DNA of 44,834 bases from the NCBI GenBank assembly GCA_022842905.1, contig JALHOS010000011.1, positions 1 through 44,834 of the forward strand, in the 5' to 3' direction. Position 1 is the stretch's first letter, and each line of letters opens with the position of its first letter. The notes under the pieces were generated by a model. It worked only from the letters and a program-made list of their open reading frames with translations, was not told the DNA's origin and made no database searches. Below, one piece after another: positions 32,728 to 41,224 of the stretch. The position numbers and the translations under genes were made by a program. This stretch comes from Myxococcaceae bacterium (GTDB lineage Bacteria; Myxococcota; Myxococcia; Myxococcales; Myxococcaceae).

Positions 32728-35700
32728 TCAGCGCACCGCGACGCCCGTCTTCCGGCTCGCGACGACGCTGCGCGCGGGCACCACGGGCACCTTCATCGCC
32801 GCGCTCCCACGCTCAAGCGCCCCTTCGACGTGCAGCTCGCCCTCGAGCTTCAGGTCCGTCGCCGAGTCGTAGGACACGGTGCCCGAGCCGGTGACACGCA
32901 CGCGCCCGGCCTCGACGCTTCCTTCACCTCGCGCCGCGTCGATTTCCCGGAACGTGACGTCGTACGCCAGGTCCTTCGCGTCGAAGCGCAGCAAGTCCGC
33001 GCCCAGCTCCACCGTACCGGCGCCACCCTTCAGTCGCGCGCGCTCCACGTCCACCAACAGCCCGTCTCGCTCCAGTCGGGCGCCCCGCACCAGCCCGTCG
33101 AGCCGGTCCGCGCGTCCGCGCAGCGTCAGCCCCGCCGGCCCCAGCGCCAGGCTCCCGTCGAGGCGGGTCGCGCCCAGCTCCACCGTCCCCGGCGCCTGCG
33201 CGCTGCGCGAGGTGAGCCGGCCGCTCTGCACGTCGCCCTGGAAGCGCTCCACTTCGAGCGAGACGTCGTCCACCTGCGGCAGCACGTCGGTCCGCGGCAG
33301 GCCGCGCTCGTCCAGCTGGAGCGTCGAGCGCGCCCGCACCGACACGCCCGACAGCTGCCCCTGGCCCAGCACCAGGTAATCGCCGTTGGTCTGCTTGGCG
33401 ACGAGCGCCTGCGCCGCCGCGGACAGGTTGCGCAGCTCGCTCTGCGCCACGGCGCGGTTGCCTTCTCGGTGGTAGCGCACGTGCAGCTCCGCCGAGCCCG
33501 TGCCGCCGCGCAGCGCCAGCTCGCCGTTGGACACCGTCGCCTCGGCCAGCGCCAGCCGGCCCGTCAGCTCACCCGCGCTCGGCGTGCCCTTGAACGACAG
33601 CGTCGAGCCGGCGGCGAGCTTCACGGGGCCCGTGGGCAGCACGAGCGAGCCTTCGCCGAACGTCGCGTCCTTCACCTCGAGCGCGGCGCGCTGAAGGTCG
33701 AGCGCCCGCGTCGCGTCGGCCGTCGCGCTGCTCAGCAGGTGGTCCACGCGCTCGCGCACGCCTTGGCGCACCTGCTGCCCCAGCCGCTTGAGGCCCGAGA
33801 GCGGCCCCGTCGGCGCGGGCTCCTCGGCGCGCGGCGGCTTGGGCTTGGCCAGGTCCGCCAGCTCCTGCATGTTCGCCGGCAGCGTGACGCCGGGCACGGG
33901 CACCGACAGCGCGCGGCCGAAGACCCGCAGGTCCGCGACGAGGCCACGCTCGGGCGTCACGCGCAGCCCCGTCACCTCGACGCCCACCGCGTTCGCACCG
34001 CCGCTCAACTTCACGGTCGTGTCCTGGGGCACCACCGCGCCGTCCCGCACCGCCAGCTTCAGGTCCAGCTGCGTGCCCGGCGGGAAAGTGAGCACTTCGA
34101 TGCCGAGCGCGTGAATGCCTCCGGACAGCGGCACCTTGAGCGCGACGTCGCCGCGCTGGAGCAAGCGCAGCGCCTCCAGCGGCGGCGTCGGCGGCAGTGG
34201 CTGCGCGGGGAGGCCGGCGAGGGCGGCCGGGCTGGTGGCCTTCACCTCGTCGGTCGACAACACCTCTGGGCTCGGGCTCAGCGTGCCCACGCCTGGGCTG
34301 CCCGGCGTGCGGGCGCCGAGCACGCGGCCGAGCTTGGCGTCGAGCTTCACGTCGGCGCCTTCGAAGGACAGCCGGCCGTCGGACAGCCGCACGTCGTCGG
34401 CCTCGAGCTGCAGGCGGCCCTGCGCGGCGGTGGGGTGGAGCTTCACGCCCAGCCGCTCCAGCGCGCCGGGGTGCACCGCGTTGGCCTTGAGCTTGCCGTC
34501 GAGCGTGACCGCGCCGCGCAGCTCCACCGGCTTGCCCTGCTCGACATTCACCTTCGCCACGTCGAAGCGCGCCCGGCTGCCCGCTTCGAGCTCCACCTTC
34601 GTCCCGTCGACGGTGACGGCGCCGCTGTCGAGCAGCGCGTCGATGCGGCTGCCCGGCGCGAGCTCCACCTTCATCGTCTTGCCCAGCTTGAGGTCGGTGA
34701 CGTTCAGCTGCGCCGAGCTGCCCTTCGCGAAGTCGAGCGCCACGGTCGACGCGTGCACTCGCCCGTCGTCCAGCGTCATGCGCACCACGGCCTGGCCTTG
34801 CAGGTCGAGCCCCGCCGCGTCCAGCGTCAGCCGGCCGGTGCCCTTCACCGTGGCGTCGCCGGTCAATGTCGCGTCGCCCACGGCCACCGTCGCCTGCCGC
34901 AGCTTCAGGTCCGCGTCGATGCCCTCCATGCGCAGCTCCGCGGGGCCCTTGCCCACGGACAGCCGGGTAATGTCGCCGGTGATGACGGAGTCCGGAGCGA
35001 CGGTGGCCGACCGGCCCTTCCCGTCGTTCAGGCGCGCCGAGTCGATGGTGGCCGCGCCGTGCAGCCGGCCTTCGGCGGTGAAGCCGTCTTTGCCCAAGCT
35101 GAAGGTGCCGCCGCCCTTGACGGTGGTGCGCCCCAGGTCCGCGGTGGCCTGCGCGGGGCCGCCCTTGAAGTCTTCGAGCTGCACGTCGAGCCGCGTGGCG
35201 GTGCCGCTCAGCTGGAGCAGGCCGGTGCCGGAGTCGCTGCGCAGCTTCACGTCGCCCTCGAAGCGCGCTTTTGAAATCGAGAGCGCGTTGCCGCGGATGT
35301 GGCGCTGCAGGTCCGCCACGTCCAGCCGGCCCTGCTTGACGTCGACGTCCAGCTTCAGCTCGCCCCCCGAGAGCGCGATGCCGCCGGTGAAGTGCCCCTG
35401 CGCCTGGAAGCGCGCGCCGCCGTTCAAGTCCTTCACGTGCACGTCGGCGGACTTGATGGCGCCGGTCGCGGCGAAGTCGAACTCCACCGCGCCCAGGCTC
35501 GTCGTGCCGTCGGCGCTCGTGCGCCGGGGCAGCGTCAGCGCCCCGCTCGTGATGCGCGTGGGCCCCAGCGTCAGCTCGTTCGTCTTGCTCGGCACCGCGC
35601 GGCTCGGCTGGCGGGACCGCAGCGACTCGACGTTCAGCGTGATGTTGGTGAGCGTGGTGTCGACGGCCGTCGTGCGGCCCCGGGCCACGGCCACCTCGAC

Positions 35701-36744
35701 GTCGGCGCTGCCAGCCGTGCCTTTGAGCTGCAGCCCGCCCTGGTCGATGGCGACCGCGTCGAGCTCCACGCGGCCCTTCACGCGCAGCTGCGTTCCGGTG
35801 CCGGTGACGCGGAACGTGGTGTCGGGGTCGATGCTCGCTTTCACGCCGCCCAAGTCCACGCTCCGCTCGCGCAGCTTCACCTTCGCGTCGACGGTCAGGC
35901 CTCCGACGTCGAGCATGCGCTGCAAGAGCGAGCCGACCCCCGCACCCGCTGAGGCACCCGTGCCGCCGGCCGGCTTCCGCGCGGTGTCCAGGCTCTGCGC
36001 CAGCTCGGAGAGCCGCGTGGACTTGAACTTGAGGTCGAAGAAGCCACCCAGCTCGAGCTGCAGCTTCTGCTGCGCGGCGTCGCCGACGAGCTTGGCGCCG
36101 TTGCCTTCGACCCAGAGCGGCAGGTCCAGGCTGGGGTTGATGCTCAGCTGCGTGCCCTTGTTCCCCCGCGCCGGCACCAGCTCGCCGTTCTTCACTTCGA
36201 CCTGCATCGTGACGGTGGTGCCCGGGCGCACCGTGAAGCCGACGCCCTTCATCTCGTAGCGGCCGGGCTTGAGGGGAATGGACAGGTTCGCCTTGCCGTC
36301 GCCGAGCGCGCCCACCAGGGGCGAGAGCTTCGCGCCGGTGACGGCCGCGCCCAGCGCGCCGGTGATGTCTTTGACCGCGGCCTTGAGGTCGGCCTTGCTC
36401 TGGAGCCCGTCGCCGGACGCTGCGGGCGGCGCTTTGGGCTGGCGCGGCTCTGGTTTCCAGGTGGGCGCGGAACGCGCGCTCGCCTTCCGGAGCGCCGCGA
36501 GCGTCTTGGCGTTCACCACGCCGCTGGGCGTCAGCTCGTGCGCGGCTTGAAACGCCTTGACCGCGGCCGTCGTCCGGCGGCCAAACGCGCCGTCCACCGC
36601 GCCCAGCTCGAAGCCCAGGGCCTCGAGCTGGCGCTGGAGCGCCTCGACGGCCTCCCCGCGTGCGCCGGCCCGCAAGTTCCCGGTTTCAGTGCGCTTGGGT
36701 GCGGCTTCGACCTGCGGCTCGGCACTTCGGCGGACGGTGGGCAT
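32728..36744 (-). CDS. 1338-aa protein with peptidoglycan-binding head and long beta-repeat body
   Basis: The ATG at 36744 is chosen because GAGGTG lies nine bases upstream; a GTG at 36774 would add ten residues. Residues about 19-86 are a PG_binding_1 domain (GEAVEALQRQLEALGFELGA and FGRRTTAAVKAFQAAHEL). After a Pro-rich linker, about 1200 residues show irregular short beta repeats (LxVxGxxxLD, with many small Asp/Gly turns), reminiscent of AsmA/TamB-like or other long beta-taco proteins. No signal peptide, lipobox or membrane helix is visible, so if it acts on the wall it must be exported by a non-Sec route or released. The C-terminus ends in RKTGVAVR. It stands alone, facing the repeat array. 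Function unknown. Confidence 0.83.
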   Translation of the reverse strand: MPTVRRSAEPQVEAAPKRTETGNLRAGARGEAVEALQRQLEALGFELGAVDGAFGRRTTAAVKAFQAAHELTPSGVVNAKTLAALRKASARSAPTWKPEPRQPKAPPAASGDGLQSKADLKAAVKDITGALGAAVTGAKLSPLVGALGDGKANLSIPLKPGRYEMKGVGFTVRPGTTVTMQVEVKNGELVPARGNKGTQLSINPSLDLPLWVEGNGAKLVGDAAQQKLQLELGGFFDLKFKSTRLSELAQSLDTARKPAGGTGASAGAGVGSLLQRMLDVGGLTVDAKVKLRERSVDLGGVKASIDPDTTFRVTGTGTQLRVKGRVELDAVAIDQGGLQLKGTAGSADVEVAVARGRTTAVDTTLTNITLNVESLRSRQPSRAVPSKTNELTLGPTRITSGALTLPRRTSADGTTSLGAVEFDFAATGAIKSADVHVKDLNGGARFQAQGHFTGGIALSGGELKLDVDVKQGRLDVADLQRHIRGNALSISKARFEGDVKLRSDSGTGLLQLSGTATRLDVQLEDFKGGPAQATADLGRTTVKGGGTFSLGKDGFTAEGRLHGAATIDSARLNDGKGRSATVAPDSVITGDITRLSVGKGPAELRMEGIDADLKLRQATVAVGDATLTGDATVKGTGRLTLDAAGLDLQGQAVVRMTLDDGRVHASTVALDFAKGSSAQLNVTDLKLGKTMKVELAPGSRIDALLDSGAVTVDGTKVELEAGSRARFDVAKVNVEQGKPVELRGAVTLDGKLKANAVHPGALERLGVKLHPTAAQGRLQLEADDVRLSDGRLSFEGADVKLDAKLGRVLGARTPGSPGVGTLSPSPEVLSTDEVKATSPAALAGLPAQPLPPTPPLEALRLLQRGDVALKVPLSGGIHALGIEVLTFPPGTQLDLKLAVRDGAVVPQDTTVKLSGGANAVGVEVTGLRVTPERGLVADLRVFGRALSVPVPGVTLPANMQELADLAKPKPPRAEEPAPTGPLSGLKRLGQQVRQGVRERVDHLLSSATADATRALDLQRAALEVKDATFGEGSLVLPTGPVKLAAGSTLSFKGTPSAGELTGRLALAEATVSNGELALRGGTGSAELHVRYHREGNRAVAQSELRNLSAAAQALVAKQTNGDYLVLGQGQLSGVSVRARSTLQLDERGLPRTDVLPQVDDVSLEVERFQGDVQSGRLTSRSAQAPGTVELGATRLDGSLALGPAGLTLRGRADRLDGLVRGARLERDGLLVDVERARLKGGAGTVELGADLLRFDAKDLAYDVTFREIDAARGEGSVEAGRVRVTGSGTVSYDSATDLKLEGELHVEGALERGSAAMKVPVVPARSVVASRKTGVAVR

Positions 36745-36831
36745 GGTGTGGAGCACCTCGAAGAAGAACGACACACCTCAGACCGAAACGTCGTTGGAAA
36801 GCCAGTGGACGAAGGGGCGCGCCTTCGAAGA

Positions 36832-37617
36832 TTAGCCTCGAGGCGCCGCCGCCGCGGGCTGGGCCACGTCCACCCACAGCACCGCGCCCTGGGTGGGGGC
36901 GTCGAGCGTGACGGGCCCTCGTACCGTGGCGCCGTCGCCCGTCTCCAAGCTCGGCCCCTGCGCGACGCGGACGGGCCCGGTGAGCGCCAGGAGGTAGCCG
37001 ACGCGCCGCGGGCCCACCTCGAGCGTCGTCGGCGTTGGACCCACGTCGAGCCACCACACCTTCACGTCGGCGCGGAGGGGCATGCCTGCATCGCCTGCCA
37101 GCAGCGTGGCGCCCGGACCTTGCGCGGTGCGCTGAAAGTACGCGGGCGCGCCGCCGTGGGCGCTGGGTTCGATCCACAGCTGCAGCATGCGGCACGGCTC
37201 GTCGGTGTCGTTGCCCTCCGCGTGGAACATGCCGTCTCGCGCGGAGATGAGCTGCGCCCCTCGCGCGCGCAGCCTGGCGCCGTGGGCCTGGTCGCCGTGG
37301 TGGCTGAGCTCCCCGTCGACGACCACGCTCAGAATTTCCATGTCTCGGTGTGGGTGCAGCGGGAAGCGCGAGCGTGGCGCAAAGGTGGCGTCGGCCAGGA
37401 CCAGCAGCGAGCCCAGCGGCGCGCCTTGCCCCGCCCGCTCGCCGACGGTTGCGACGAAGTGGTCTCGCAGCCCGAGCCAAGGCAGCGTCGTGGCGGGCAA
37501 GGTCGCGCGGGGGTGGTGGGTGATGGAGGGCATGGCTGGGGTCGTTGGTGCGCGTCGACACGACGACTGGGCGGCGAGGGCGGACAGGCCCAGCAGCGTG
37601 GTTCGGCGGGAAAGCAC
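36832..37617 (-). CDS. Pirin-family bicupin with Tat lipoprotein-like signal
   Basis: A 261-aa pirin. From the GTG at 37617 the N-terminus reads MLSRRTTLLGLSALAAQSSC: a twin-Arg SRRTT motif, a hydrophobic stretch and a Cys in lipobox position, suggesting folded export through Tat. A shorter form starting at the ATG at 37533 (MPSITHHPRAT) would be cytosolic. The N-terminal cupin has the metal ligands in LHPHRDMEILSVVVDGELSH and GMFHAEGNDTDEP. The C-terminal cupin (LAGDAGMPLRADVKVWW onward) is present but weaker. Pirins bind iron and some oxidise quercetin; the substrate here is unknown. It is divergent from the NAD-binding gene at 37700. Confidence 0.85.
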   Translation of the reverse strand: MLSRRTTLLGLSALAAQSSCRRAPTTPAMPSITHHPRATLPATTLPWLGLRDHFVATVGERAGQGAPLGSLLVLADATFAPRSRFPLHPHRDMEILSVVVDGELSHHGDQAHGARLRARGAQLISARDGMFHAEGNDTDEPCRMLQLWIEPSAHGGAPAYFQRTAQGPGATLLAGDAGMPLRADVKVWWLDVGPTPTTLEVGPRRVGYLLALTGPVRVAQGPSLETGDGATVRGPVTLDAPTQGAVLWVDVAQPAAAAPRG

Positions 37618-37699
37618 GCTCGAGTGTACTCCGTGACGACGCCGGCTCGCTGCGTCAGGTGCTCGCGGCCTGGCGCTCGCCGTGACAAACACCCAGGCC

Positions 37700-38395
37700 A
37701 TGAAGGTCGTGCTCTTCGGTGGCTCGGGGATGACTGGGCAAGGCGTGCTGCGGGAGCTGCTCGCGCGTGAGGAAGTCACCCAGCTCGTCTCCGTCGGCCG
37801 TTCTCCCTGCGGACAGGCGCACCCGAAGCTGCGCGAGCTGCTGCGCCAGGACCTCTTCGACTACCGCGACGTGGGTGACGCCTTCGACGCCGTCGACGCC
37901 GTCTGCTTCTGCCTGGGCGTGTCGAGCGCGGGCCTGAGTGAAGCGGACTACCGCAAGGTGACGGTGGACCTGACGCTGGCCGCCGCGCGCGCATTGCACG
38001 CGAAGAGCCCGGGCCTCGTGTTCTGCTTCGTCTCGGGCGCAGGCACCGACGCGACCGGCACCAGCCGCACCAAGTGGGCGCGCGTGAAGGGGGAAGCGGA
38101 GAACGCGCTGCAGAAGGTGGGCTTCAAGGCGGTGCACTGCTTCCGGCCGGGCTTCATTCAGCCCATGGACGGAATCCAGTCGCGGACGCCGGCGTACCGC
38201 GCGCTGTACGCGGTGCTTTCGCCGCTCTACCCGCTGCTCAAGGGGCTGCCGAAGTATGTGACGACGACGCGGCAGCTGGGCTTCGCGCTCGTCGAGGTGG
38301 CGCTCCACGGCCACCCGAAGACGGTGCTCGAGAGCGCGGACATCAACGCCGTCAGCGCGGCGAGCGCGTCACCCAAGGAGTCGCGCTCGTCGTGA
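37700..38395 (+). CDS. NAD(P)-binding Rossmann protein (atypical SDR-like)
   Basis: A 231-aa protein starting MKVVLFGGSGMTGQGVLREL, with the glycine-rich NAD(P) motif GGSGMTG immediately at the N-terminus. That fits an atypical short-chain dehydrogenase (NAD(P)H-binding, HTATIP2/nucleoside-diphosphate-sugar epimerase-like). CFCLGVSSAGLSEADYRKVT and VFCFVSGAGTD are the next conserved beta-alpha parts; the usual YxxxK is replaced by SRTKWARVKGEAE, typical of this subgroup. A GTG at 37682 would add six residues. Its stop overlaps the GTG start of the membrane protein gene by four bases (GTGA). Substrate unknown. Confidence 0.87.
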   Translation: MKVVLFGGSGMTGQGVLRELLAREEVTQLVSVGRSPCGQAHPKLRELLRQDLFDYRDVGDAFDAVDAVCFCLGVSSAGLSEADYRKVTVDLTLAAARALHAKSPGLVFCFVSGAGTDATGTSRTKWARVKGEAENALQKVGFKAVHCFRPGFIQPMDGIQSRTPAYRALYAVLSPLYPLLKGLPKYVTTTRQLGFALVEVALHGHPKTVLESADINAVSAASASPKESRSS

Positions 38396-40110
38396 CGGCG
38401 ACGTCGCCGAACACCGAGCCGCGGTCCGACGCTGCGACCGCCGGGGCGTGGCTCGCGCTGCTGCTCCCCGTGGCGCCGTTGGCTTGGGCTGGCGCGACAG
38501 CGCTGCTGCGAGGTCAGCTCAAACTCCCGCTCGTCGCGGCGGCGGGCCTCGCGCTGGTCCTCTCCCTCGGAGCTGCGTTCCTGGCGCTTCGCCTCGAGGG
38601 CGCGCGGGCGCCTTCGAGCGGTTCACTTCCGCTCGGGCTGGGACTCTCAGCAGGGCTCGGCGTCTTCAGCGGGGCGCTGCTGTGGGTCGGCGAGTTCGAT
38701 GGCCTCCCGTCCGTCGGCGGCGGAGACGCGGGTCAGCACGTCGGGCTGCGCGCCCTGTTCCTGTCCAGCCAGCCGGACGCCTATTACGGCTTCGCGGGCT
38801 TCTACGTCGTCACCGCTGCGCTCGAGCGCCTCGTGGGCCTGACGCCCTTCGAGTCTTTCCGCGCTGTCTTCTACGCGGTGCCCTTCTTGTTGGCGCTCTG
38901 CTGCGCGGCCGTCGCGGTGGCGGCTGGAGCGCTCGGCGCCGGCGCCTCGCGGGCGAGAGCTGGGTTTCTCGCCGCGTGCCTGACGGCCGTCTTCTTCTAC
39001 GTGGCGCTGCCGCTGCTCTCGTACGCGCAGGCCGACGGCTTCTTTCCGCACCTCGCGTCGCTGCCGCTGTGGACGTTGGCCTGGGCCGTCGTGTCCAGCG
39101 CGCGTCATTCGGCGGTGCGGCTGGGCGTGGCCGTGCTCTTCCCGGCGCTGCTGCGTGCGTCGTACGGCCTCAACCTCCCCGAGGTCCTCCTGGTGGGCGC
39201 GGGGCTGGTGGCCTGGGAGAGCCGCGCGGTGGTGGGGCCTCGGCGGTGGGGCTTGGTGGCCGTCGCCGTGGCGATGACGCTGGGCGCGGCGGCCGCGGCG
39301 CGCCAGCTGTGGCCGCTCATCGTGGAGATGCCGGGAGGCGTCGTCGCGCACCGCGTGGAGCTGGTGGCGGTGGCGCAGCTGGGGCTGGGGGCGCTGCTCC
39401 TCGGCACGCACCGCTGGGCGCCGCACGCGAGCAAGGGCGTGGTGTCCGGCGCTCGGTTCATGGGTGCGCTGTGTTGTGCGGGCGGCGCGGTGCCCCTCGC
39501 CATCGCGCTGGCTGGGCTGCCGCGGCACTACTACCTCTACAAGTATGGGCTGGCGGGGCTCGTCGGCGGGGCGCTGGCCTTCGGCACCACGGTGGGCGTG
39601 ACGGCGTCGCGGAGCTGGCGTTGGGGCGCGGCGCTCCTCGTCGGCGCGGCGCTCGTGTTCGCCAGCACTCGAGGCAATGGCAAACACTGGAAGCTCTTCC
39701 TCGAGCGCGTGCAGGGCCGCCCGCCGTTCGCGCGGTTGGGTCCACTCGGCGACCGACAGGCCGAGGCGCAGGTGCGGGCCGTCTTGAGCGCGCGGGGAGC
39801 CGACTTTGGCGGGCTCCTCTCGTCGTCGTGGCCGGGCGCGATGTTCCTCAACGCGACGTTCGGCTTCTGGGAAGACTGGCCGCAGTACGCCGAGGCGCGC
39901 CTGCGCGAAGGCCCCGGCCGCTGTGTCTTCTGGTACCGGCAGCCGGACTTGTTCGAAGGTTTCGGCGCGAACGTCGCCCCGGCGGCGCTCGGCGAGGCCG
40001 TGGCGCGGCTGGAGGCGAAGGGCGACTCGCAGTGTGCGCAGTGGCCCGCTCGAGGGAGGGCTGGCATGCACGACTTCTGTTGGCGCTGCGATGGCGCGCT
40101 CCCGCCGTGA
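38392..40110 (+). CDS. Polytopic membrane protein, GT-C glycosyltransferase-like
   Basis: A 572-aa protein with roughly twelve hydrophobic helices and a soluble C-terminal tail of about 120 residues. The GTG at 38392 has GGAG upstream and overlaps the previous stop. An early loop holds WVGEFDGLPSVGGGDAGQHV, with acidic residues in the position where GT-C enzymes keep their catalytic Asp; a long charged loop follows. The tail (FARLGPLGDRQAEAQVRAVL to WRCDGALPP) includes several Trp and Cys residues. The overall shape fits lipid-linked sugar transferases of the GT-C or DUF2723/6541-like classes. The match is structural only, so donor and acceptor are unknown. Co-translated with the NAD-binding protein, it may share an envelope polysaccharide role. 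Confidence 0.78.
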   Translation: MTATSPNTEPRSDAATAGAWLALLLPVAPLAWAGATALLRGQLKLPLVAAAGLALVLSLGAAFLALRLEGARAPSSGSLPLGLGLSAGLGVFSGALLWVGEFDGLPSVGGGDAGQHVGLRALFLSSQPDAYYGFAGFYVVTAALERLVGLTPFESFRAVFYAVPFLLALCCAAVAVAAGALGAGASRARAGFLAACLTAVFFYVALPLLSYAQADGFFPHLASLPLWTLAWAVVSSARHSAVRLGVAVLFPALLRASYGLNLPEVLLVGAGLVAWESRAVVGPRRWGLVAVAVAMTLGAAAAARQLWPLIVEMPGGVVAHRVELVAVAQLGLGALLLGTHRWAPHASKGVVSGARFMGALCCAGGAVPLAIALAGLPRHYYLYKYGLAGLVGGALAFGTTVGVTASRSWRWGAALLVGAALVFASTRGNGKHWKLFLERVQGRPPFARLGPLGDRQAEAQVRAVLSARGADFGGLLSSSWPGAMFLNATFGFWEDWPQYAEARLREGPGRCVFWYRQPDLFEGFGANVAPAALGEAVARLEAKGDSQCAQWPARGRAGMHDFCWRCDGALPP

Positions 40111-40420
40111 CGTGGGGGTGTGCGGCGAAGCTGGGGACGGGTGAAGTCAGGTGCCGTGACGCGGTTGCGGGCACGAGGAGCTGAGGAAGAGGACTCTCGA
40201 CGCTTTGCGTTCGCCAGTCCGCCCGGAACGCGGAGAAGAGAGCGCGCGGAACACGTGAAGTCTCGATGTGGCGCAACCGGTGAGCTGAAGCCCCACGATC
40301 CGACCGCGCCATCGCGAGCTGCCAAGCGGCCACCGCCGCGCACAGTCGTCACCACGCGGACGAGCCGGCACGCTCCACCGCTGATCAACGGTGAAGCGCG
40401 CCGCTCGGGCGATGAGGCCG
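40111..40420. other. 310-base gap with no gene seen
   Basis: Both strands give only short Arg/Ser-rich frames that overlap each other. No hairpin terminator with a T run or promoter pair stands out after the membrane protein gene. Confidence 0.5.
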
Positions 40421-40762
40421 TTATCCACCCATGCGCTTGCTGAGATCGTTCGTCGCGCCGTCGAAATTGCGAAGGGCACGCCTCTTCTCGCTGGCCGAAA
40501 GCCCCTGGAACACCGGGTCCCGCTTCATCTGGGCCTTGGTCTTTCCCTTGGCGATCTTCTGTTTCGCGAGGCTCGCTCCGTCCTGGGTCTCCGAGTCGCC
40601 CGACGACTGACTCCGGCGGCTCTTGGTGCGCCAGCCGGGCCCAGTCCTCGGTCCGTCTGGATCAGTCGCGCGCGGGGGCGCCATCTTTCCTTCTGACGGA
40701 AACACCGTCTTGCCGGTTGGCCTGTAGTCGGTCTGCTTCGGTGCTCGCTTCACTCCTGCCAT
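40421..40762 (-). CDS. Small basic 113-aa protein of unknown function
   Basis: The start ATG at 40762 follows a perfect AGGAGGTG five bases away, the best ribosome site in the window, so this is a real and probably well-translated gene. The product is Lys/Arg-rich and largely disordered (KRAPKQTDYRPTGKTVFPSE, then PGWRTKSRRSQSSGDSETQD). A helical end (SLAKQKIAKGKTKAQMKRDP, LSASEKRRALRNFDGATNDL) resembles small DNA- or RNA-associated proteins, but I recognise no family. It has no Cys, signal peptide or membrane segment. Confidence 0.75.
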   Translation of the reverse strand: MAGVKRAPKQTDYRPTGKTVFPSEGKMAPPRATDPDGPRTGPGWRTKSRRSQSSGDSETQDGASLAKQKIAKGKTKAQMKRDPVFQGLSASEKRRALRNFDGATNDLSKRMGG

Positions 40763-40767
40763 GGGTA

Positions 40768-40775
40768 CACCTCCT
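40768..40775 (-). promoter_or_regulatory. Perfect Shine-Dalgarno site AGGAGGTG
   Basis: AGGAGGTG-TACCC-ATG decides the start of the basic protein gene at 40762. Most genes in this window have much weaker sites. Confidence 0.85.
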
Positions 40776-41061
40776 GTGAGAGAGGGTCCGAACCTCGCAC
40801 GGAGTGCAGCCGCCGTCTCGAATCGCGAGTTCGCCCTGGGACGGTCGACGACAGCTGCCCACTTGACAGCAGCGCCTGCGGGAAGTGGGCGAAGTGCCGG
40901 ACGAGCGCGCCCGGCACATGGGCGCTTGCGGTGTTGCGCGCTCGGTCGTCAGCGAGAGGGTGGTGCCCTTCTTCGTGGCGTACGCGTACTGGCCGCCGTC
41001 GACGCCGGTGGGACCAAGCGTCGCGCGCAGGGGTCGCTGGCAATTCTGCGCGGGTCCAGGC

Positions 41062-41079
41062 GGTAGCCATTTGGCTACC
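41062..41079. promoter_or_regulatory. Perfect 7-bp inverted repeat, possible operator
   Basis: GGTAGCC-ATTT-GGCTACC lies about 145 bases upstream of the lipoprotein start at 41225 and about 290 bases upstream of the basic protein start on the other strand. It has the size of a repressor half-site pair; a short terminator stem is the alternative, though no T run follows. Confidence 0.4.
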
Positions 41080-41224
41080 TTCCTGGTCTCCGCGCCGTTG
41101 GCTTTAAGGGCGTAGCGAAGCGAGCTCGTTCGGAATGGTCCGACTTGCCGCCACGCCTGAGGTGAACGTGGAAAGTCGACGACATGTCTTGGTTGCACGA
41201 ACGGCCCATCGAGCCGCAAAGCGC

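Larger units (their letters stand above)
40763..41224. other. 460-base gap; possible frameshifted gene remnant
   Basis: On the minus strand (about 41045 to 40850) two frames look coding in succession: GPTGVDGGQYAYATKKGTTL, then SLTTER, followed after a one-base shift by NTASAHVPGALVRHFAHFPQ and ALLSSGQ. Codon third positions are GC-rich in each part, which suggests a broken small gene, but no family is recognised. The 106-residue frame 41070-40750 overlaps the basic gene start by 13 bases and could alternatively be its upstream partner. Confidence 0.3.
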
